DNA from: Amycolatopsis oliviviridis | GTDB taxonomy: Bacteria > Actinomycetota > Actinomycetes > Mycobacteriales > Pseudonocardiaceae | Direction of reading: 5' to 3' | NCBI RefSeq assembly: GCF_014654365.1 | Contig: NZ_BNAY01000001.1 | Coordinates: 124,001-188,000, forward strand | DNA length: 64,000 nucleotides | Shown here: in pieces, positions 59,401-64,000 of the stretch | Layout of the letters: every line of letters starts with the position of its first letter | Position numbering within the stretch: position 1 is the first letter of the stretch | Notes under the pieces: model-generated | What the model saw: the letters and a program-made list of their open reading frames with translations, nothing else | Told to the model about the DNA's origin: nothing | The model's database searches: none | Position numbers and translations under genes: made by a program

Positions 59401-62400
59401 GACGACTTCTTCGCCAGTGGGGGAGACAGCATTCGTTCCCTCCAGGTCGTCGCGCGAGCCAGGACGCGCGGCATCGCGGTCAGCACCCGGGAAGTCTTCG
59501 AGCACCGCACGGTCGCTCAGCTCGCGGAACTGGTCGACGGCCGTGGTGAAGAGGAACACCTGACCCTGGCCGAGCTGCCTGGGGGTGGTGTCGGGTGGGC
59601 TCCGCTGCTGCCGACGGCAGCGCACGTTCTCGCGCTCGCCGATGGCATCGGCCGGTTCTGCATGTCCACGATGTTGCTGTTGCCTGAGGACGTCGACCGC
59701 GCGGGACTGGTCGCGACCTTGCAGGCCGTCCTGGACCGGCACGACGTACTGCGCTCCCGGCTCGAGAGGGAAGGGCCCGGCTTGTGGATCGAGCCGACCG
59801 GCAGCGTGGACGCCGGCGCGCTGATGCGGGAAGTGCCGTACCGCGGCGCCGACGTGGACGCCGAGCTGGACGCGGCCGCGGGTCGGCTGGACCCGGACGC
59901 GGGTGTCATGGCGCAGTTCGTGTGGTTCACCTGCGACACGGGCGCGGACCGGTTGCTGATCGTGGTGCACCACCTGGCCATGGACGGCGTGTCGTGGCGG
60001 ATCCTGGTCCCGGACCTGCTGTCCGCCTGGCAGCAGGCACGGGACGGCCGCATCCCGGCGCTGGAAGGGGTGGGGACCTCGTGGCGGCGATGGGCGCACG
60101 CCCTCGCCGAAGAGGCGGCCACCCCGCGGCGGTCGGCGGAACTGCCCGTGTGGCAGGAGATCTCGCGCGGGGACGAGCCCACGCTGGGAGCGCGGGAGCT
60201 GGACCGCACGCGCGATGTCGCGGCCACCGTGGAGACGGTGCGCGTCCAGGTGCCGTCAGACGTCACCGCAACCCTGCTGAACACGGTTCCCGCGGTGTTC
60301 CGCGGCGGTGTCGATGACGGGCTGCTGGCCGGGTTGGCGCTGGCACTGGCGCGCTGGCGTCAGCTGCGGGGCGTGTCCGGTACCTCGACCCTGGTCCGGC
60401 TGGAAGCGCATGGCCGGGAAGAGCACCTGGCGCCCGGCGCGGACCTTTCCGGCACGGTCGGGTGGTTCTCCGCGATGTTCCCGGTGCGCCTCGACCTGCC
60501 CGGCATCGACGTGGCGGACGCCTTCGCCGGTGGTCCGGCCGCCGGCCGGGCGATCAAGGCCGTCAAGGACCGGCTGCGGGCGGTGCCGGACAACGGCTTG
60601 GGCTACGGCCTGCTGCGACACCTCAACACCGTGACCGCGTCCGCGCTGGCCGGACAGCGGGAGCCGCAGATCGGCTTCAACTACCTCGGCAGGTCCTCCG
60701 GTGCGCACGTCCCCGAGGCGGTGCGTGGCCGGGGCTGGGCCCCGGACGGCACACATCGGGACCTGATCGCCGCGCCGGACGGGGACATGCCGGTGCTGTC
60801 GGCACTGGAGATCAACGCGGTGGCGGTCGCCGTCCCCGGCGGAGAAGAGCTGATCGCCTACTTCGGATTCCCCACCGGTGTCCTGTCCGGCGACGAGGTG
60901 ACCCGGCTGGCCGGGTTGTGGGTCGAGGCGCTGACCGCCCTGGCCCGGCACACCACGACACCCGATGCCGGCGGGCTGACGTCGACGGACGCACCCCTGG
61001 TCGACGTGAGCCAGGAGGAGATCGACCTCTGGGAGACCCGCATCGGCAAGCTGGCCACGGTGTGGCCGGCGACTCCGGCGCAGTCAGGGATCCTCTTCCA
61101 CGCGATGATGGCCGCGGCGTCGGTCGACCCCTACCACGGGCAGGTGGTCTTCCGCCTGTCCGGCGAGATCGACCCGGAGCGTCTGCGCCGGGCCGGGCAG
61201 GCGCTGCTGGAGCGTTACCTCACCCTCCGCGCCGCGTTCTTCACCCGGACGAACGGCGATGTCGTGCAGGTGGTGCCCGAGGTGGTGACGCTGCCGTGGC
61301 AGCACCTCGACCTGACCGCGGCCGGCGAGGCGCAGCGAACCGAGACGTTCGAGCGGTTCCTCGCCCGGGACCGGGCCGCTCGCTTCGACTGGGGCGTTCC
61401 ACCGCTGTTCCGGCTCGCGCTCGCCGTCCTCGAGCCCGATCGGCCCGCGCTCGTGATGACCGCTCACCACCTGCTGTTCGACGGGTGGTCCGCGACCATT
61501 CTGCTGCGCGACTTGCTGCTGCTCTACGCCTCCGACGGTGACCCGGCCGGTCTGCCAGTGATCGGGGACTACGGTGGCTTCCTCTCCTGGCTCGCCCGGC
61601 AGGACCGGGACGAGGCGGCTCGGGCGTGGGCGGCCGAACTCGAAGGCATCGAGTGGCCGACCCTGCTCGCCCCCGACTCCGCGGGCGCGGACGACGGCAG
61701 CCGCGACCTGGTCGACGTCGCGCTCACGCTCGACGAGGCGCGCGCGGTGAGCAGGCGGGCCGCCGAGCTGGGCATCACCCTCAACAGCTTCATCCAGGGC
61801 GCCTGGGCGCTGTTGCTCGGCCAGCTCACCGGCCACCAGGACGTGATGTTCGGCGCCACCGTCTCCGGGCGTCCACCTGCGGTGCCGGACATCGAATCGA
61901 TGGTCGGGATGTTCATCAACACCGTTCCGGTACGCGTCAGATTCTCGCCCGCCGACACCGTCGCCGAGGTGCTCACCCGGCTGCAGAGCCGCCAGGCCGG
62001 CCTCGTGGAGCACCACCACCACGGGCTCACGGAGATCCAGAAGTCCGCCGGCCTGCAGTCCCTCTTCGACACGCTGGTCGTCTTCGAGTCTTTCCCCGTC
62101 GACCGGGAGGGCCTGCGCGCCGCCACCGACGCCGCCAACGGCATCGCCTTCACCGGCTTCAGCCCGTCCGCGGGCAACAACTACGCCTTGTGCCTGGCGG
62201 CGGCGCCCGACCCGCACCTCCAGCTCCTCATCCAGTACGCGCAAGGTGTCTTCGACCGTGACACGGTGGAGCTGTACGCGGCCCGCCTCGTCCACATCCT
62301 GCGTCAGCTGGCGGCCACCCCCGACCTGCGGGTCGCGCAGATCGACACCCTCCTGCCGGGCGAACGCGACCGGTTGCTGGCCGGGTTCGACCACGCGGCC

Positions 62401-64000
62401 TCGGACGTCACGATCACCGGGCTCGTCGAGGCACAGACGGCGCGGACCCCTGACGCGGTCGCCGTGGTCGCCGAGGGCGAGTCGCTCACCTACGCAGAGC
62501 TGGACGCCCGCGCCGAGCGGCTCGCGGCCGGGTTGATCGAGCACGGGGTGGGCCCTGAGACCGTGGTGGGCATCGTCCTGCCGCGCACCACGACCACGGC
62601 GGTGGCGCTCCTGGGTGTGCTCAAGGCGGGTGGGGCCTATCTGCCGGTCGACCCCGCCTACGCGAGTAGCCGCCTGCCGCACGTCCTCACCGGCGCCCGG
62701 CCCGCGCTGGTGCTGGCCGACAGCGACACCCGCGACCTCGTTCCCGACACGGACATCCCCGTCCTCGTCCTCGACGACCTCGAGGCCACGGACCGGGACG
62801 TGGTGGCATTACCCCGCGTCCGCCCCGGCAACCTGGCCTACGTCGTCTACACGTCCGGCTCCACCGGTGTGCCCAAGGGCGTGGGCGTCACCCACGCCAC
62901 CGTCGTCAACGCCGTGCACACGATGGCCACCCAGGCCGGGATGGCGTCCGGGCGGCGGGTGCTGCTCGCCGCCTCGTTCGGCTTCGACGTCGCCACGTTC
63001 GAGCTGTTCTCCGCGCTCACCACGGGTGGCAGTGCCGAGATCGTGCGCGATGTGCTGGAGCTGACCGAACGCGACGCCTGGGACATCGACGTCATCTGCT
63101 CGGTGCCGTCGGCCTTCGCCGAGCTCGCCGGCCAGCTCGGCGACCGCGTCCGGCCGACGGCGCTGAACATATCCGGAGAGGTGCTGACCCCGGCTCTGGT
63201 CGAGCGGGTGCGCGAGCTCTGGCCGCAGGCCGACGTCATCAACAGCTACGGCCCCAGCGAGACCTTCTACGCCACCGCCCACCTTCTGCGCCCTGACCGG
63301 TCGTATGCCACCAGCGTGCCCATCGGCCGCCCTTTCCCCGGCGTGCGTGCCTACGTCCTCGGCCCCGCCCTGAATTTGCTGCCCACCGGCACGCCGGGGG
63401 AGCTGTATCTGGCCGGGGCCGGACGCGGCTACCAAGGCCAGCCCGCCCTGACCGCCGACCGCTTCGTCCCCGACCCGTACGGGCCGCCCGGCTCCCGCAT
63501 GTACCGCACGGGCGACCTCGCCCGCCTCTCCCCGGACGGCGAGCTGCACCATCTGGGCCGCATCGACACCCAGGTCAAGATCCGGGGCTACCGCGTGGAA
63601 CCCGGCGAGGTCGAGGCCGCGCTGACGGCCCATCCGCACATCGCCCAGGCCGCCGTGGTGGCCCGGCAGGCAGGCGACCTCCGCTATCTGGTCGCTTACC
63701 TCGTCCCTGCCGACGGCAAGACCGCTCCGGACGTGGCCGAACTGCGCCACCATCTGGCCGATCGGCTGCCCGACTACATGGTCCCCACCGCCTGCGTACC
63801 GCTCGCCCGGCTGCCGCTCTCGCCGAACGGCAAGCTCGATCACCAGGCCCTGCCCGCCCCCGACCTCACCGCCACCACGCCCTTCCGGGCGCCACGCACC
63901 GCCCGCGAGAAGGCTCTGGCCGAGCTGTTCGCTGAGGTGCTCGGCGTGGACCGGGTCGGCATCGACGACGGTTTCTTCGCGCTCGGCGGGCACTCCCTGC
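56410..64000 (+). CDS. Non-ribosomal peptide synthetase, C-A-T-E-C-A-T..., truncated by window edge
   Basis: The frame is open from ATG 56410 to the right edge (2530 codons). Domains: condensation (MIPLSFAQSRLWFLHR; HHIAADG near 130); adenylation (YTSGSTGKPKG near 611; A4 SFDVSVFEIF); carrier with GGDS near 1006; epimerisation (HHLAMDGVSW near 1187, EAHGRE); DCL-type condensation (PATPAQSGILFHAM; HHLLFDGWS near 1686); adenylation (YTSGSTGVPKG near 2148; A4 FGFDVATFELF); and a carrier whose GGHS is the last thing visible before 64000. The order repeats that of the first synthetase, so D-residues are expected at positions 1 and 3 of the four modules seen. No thioesterase lies inside the window. 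Confidence 0.96.
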   Translation, partial: MIPLSFAQSRLWFLHRLDGPSATYNGPLVLRLEGHLDTGALAAAVRDVAARHESLRTLIVEDAEGTPEQRILPPEEAFLRFRVVEVAEDAVDAAVAEAAGEAFDLDTELPLRTTVLRVAPREHVLIFVFHHIAADGASMTPFLRDLVSAYSARRGGSAPRWTPLPVQYKDYTLWQRELLGDEEDPDSLAGAQLDFWRAELAGVPQPVQLPLDRPRPTTAGHHGGHVAFELEPELLTGLGKLATDRGATAPMVAQAALAVLLHHLGAGNDLTIGSPIEGRADEQLDELVGFFVNTWVLRIDLSGNPSFTELLDRVRARALAAYDNQDMPFERLVGLLNPDRSTSYSPLFQVMLAWQFTWQGLEMPGLRVTPVPVDTDTSEFDLFFNIIPHTSGRAYGRLEYATELFDHATAASFADRYVRVLRQVVADPAVRLGGVDVRSDAERDWLARLNETAEPVRGATVPELVAAQAVRTPDATAVVAGSAALSYRELDARAGRLATLLRGRGIGPDVVVAVALPRTADLAVALLGVLKAGGAYLPIDPDHPAARVDLLLDTADPALVLTSRDTAAALPECQPPVLDLDSLNLDDPGAPIVEGPDRLLRPDNLAYVMYTSGSTGKPKGVAITHATVVNAVRQVRRTARMRPGSRMLAATSASFDVSVFEIFAALASGASVEIVRDVLELAERERWSGTTVNAVPRVFTALIDTVTKDPGALELDMQTVILGGEALSADLVHKIRQAFPDVRIVHGYGQTESFYFSTFALPPRSTETGVIPVGRPIPNMGAYVLGPELTPVPPGVIGELYAAGLIARGYHRSACATAERFVACPSGAAGERMYRTGDLALWDENGQLKIVGRADSQVKVNGIRVEPTEIETVLAQHPAVRQAVITAYEDHTGSTRLVGYVAMVGGAGDDDFDVLQANVSMSDLRRFVAKRMPGYMVPALIMVLDRLPLTATGKLDRAALPEPTFVGVEYRAPRSEAERILAEVYADVLNAPQVGIDDDFFASGGDSIRSLQVVARARTRGIAVSTREVFEHRTVAQLAELVDGRGEEEHLTLAELPGGGVGWAPLLPTAAHVLALADGIGRFCMSTMLLLPEDVDRAGLVATLQAVLDRHDVLRSRLEREGPGLWIEPTGSVDAGALMREVPYRGADVDAELDAAAGRLDPDAGVMAQFVWFTCDTGADRLLIVVHHLAMDGVSWRILVPDLLSAWQQARDGRIPALEGVGTSWRRWAHALAEEAATPRRSAELPVWQEISRGDEPTLGARELDRTRDVAATVETVRVQVPSDVTATLLNTVPAVFRGGVDDGLLAGLALALARWRQLRGVSGTSTLVRLEAHGREEHLAPGADLSGTVGWFSAMFPVRLDLPGIDVADAFAGGPAAGRAIKAVKDRLRAVPDNGLGYGLLRHLNTVTASALAGQREPQIGFNYLGRSSGAHVPEAVRGRGWAPDGTHRDLIAAPDGDMPVLSALEINAVAVAVPGGEELIAYFGFPTGVLSGDEVTRLAGLWVEALTALARHTTTPDAGGLTSTDAPLVDVSQEEIDLWETRIGKLATVWPATPAQSGILFHAMMAAASVDPYHGQVVFRLSGEIDPERLRRAGQALLERYLTLRAAFFTRTNGDVVQVVPEVVTLPWQHLDLTAAGEAQRTETFERFLARDRAARFDWGVPPLFRLALAVLEPDRPALVMTAHHLLFDGWSATILLRDLLLLYASDGDPAGLPVIGDYGGFLSWLARQDRDEAARAWAAELEGIEWPTLLAPDSAGADDGSRDLVDVALTLDEARAVSRRAAELGITLNSFIQGAWALLLGQLTGHQDVMFGATVSGRPPAVPDIESMVGMFINTVPVRVRFSPADTVAEVLTRLQSRQAGLVEHHHHGLTEIQKSAGLQSLFDTLVVFESFPVDREGLRAATDAANGIAFTGFSPSAGNNYALCLAAAPDPHLQLLIQYAQGVFDRDTVELYAARLVHILRQLAATPDLRVAQIDTLLPGERDRLLAGFDHAASDVTITGLVEAQTARTPDAVAVVAEGESLTYAELDARAERLAAGLIEHGVGPETVVGIVLPRTTTTAVALLGVLKAGGAYLPVDPAYASSRLPHVLTGARPALVLADSDTRDLVPDTDIPVLVLDDLEATDRDVVALPRVRPGNLAYVVYTSGSTGVPKGVGVTHATVVNAVHTMATQAGMASGRRVLLAASFGFDVATFELFSALTTGGSAEIVRDVLELTERDAWDIDVICSVPSAFAELAGQLGDRVRPTALNISGEVLTPALVERVRELWPQADVINSYGPSETFYATAHLLRPDRSYATSVPIGRPFPGVRAYVLGPALNLLPTGTPGELYLAGAGRGYQGQPALTADRFVPDPYGPPGSRMYRTGDLARLSPDGELHHLGRIDTQVKIRGYRVEPGEVEAALTAHPHIAQAAVVARQAGDLRYLVAYLVPADGKTAPDVAELRHHLADRLPDYMVPTACVPLARLPLSPNGKLDHQALPAPDLTATTPFRAPRTAREKALAELFAEVLGVDRVGIDDGFFALGGHSL

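Overview
The window is high-GC actinomycete DNA. It most resembles Amycolatopsis or a related Pseudonocardiaceae genus; this is a judgement from gene content, codon use and a dispersed hairpin element, not a database match.

Layout. (1) 1-5900, a decaying accessory zone: the N-terminal part of a probable STAND/NACHT NTPase running off the left edge, a frameshifted secreted-protein pseudogene, a nuclease-helicase fusion of the DUF2075/Schlafen-type helicase family, and a mosaic of truncated ORFs including an opal-interrupted small gene, an 86-bp transporter fragment and an IS110 remnant. (2) 5914-11978, housekeeping and secreted functions: a trypsin-like protease, a glycine-betaine/choline-type ABC importer whose two permeases and ATPase are fused in one ORF, its binding lipoprotein, an HTH-membrane-beta-trefoil protein and an I36-type inhibitor. 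(3) 12289-37241, a nearly complete extracellular-type contractile injection system (eCIS, Pvc/Afp-like, as found in actinobacteria). It has a tail-terminator-like protein, AAA+ ATPase, DUF4157 protein, sheath, two tube-fold proteins, baseplate, spike, PAAR tip and three large accessory proteins, two of them with clear membrane segments. No tail-fibre gene was seen. Regulators follow at 37248-39302. (4) 39600-41341, an MmyB-type regulator and a short-chain dehydrogenase. (5) 42093-64000, the left part of a non-ribosomal peptide cluster: a leftward set (ACP, KAS III, zinc-type dehydrogenase-like protein, FAD monooxygenase, PaiB-like protein) and a rightward set (MbtH, FAD oxidoreductase and two giant NRPSs, the second cut by the right edge).

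The most striking element is the leftward gene 15951-19241, divergent from the sheath gene. It carries the short N-terminal LQxxxGNxxV motif also found in the DUF4157 protein of the locus, a long amphipathic helical body, and a C-terminal domain with the HAE...PCxxC zinc signature of nucleic-acid or nucleotide deaminases. That last domain is encoded by DNA about 15-20 percentage points lower in GC than the upstream part. It looks like an eCIS cargo whose deaminase tip was recently exchanged, with no recognisable immunity gene beside it.

A palindrome of the form TGCCC-N4-GGGCA recurs upstream of each eCIS transcription unit (12183, 14935, 19298-19328, 35838) and is a candidate common operator. 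The NRPS lines are each C-A-T-E-C-A-T and may be primed by an unusual acyl starter made by the KAS III/ACP/oxidoreductase set; the product is unknown.
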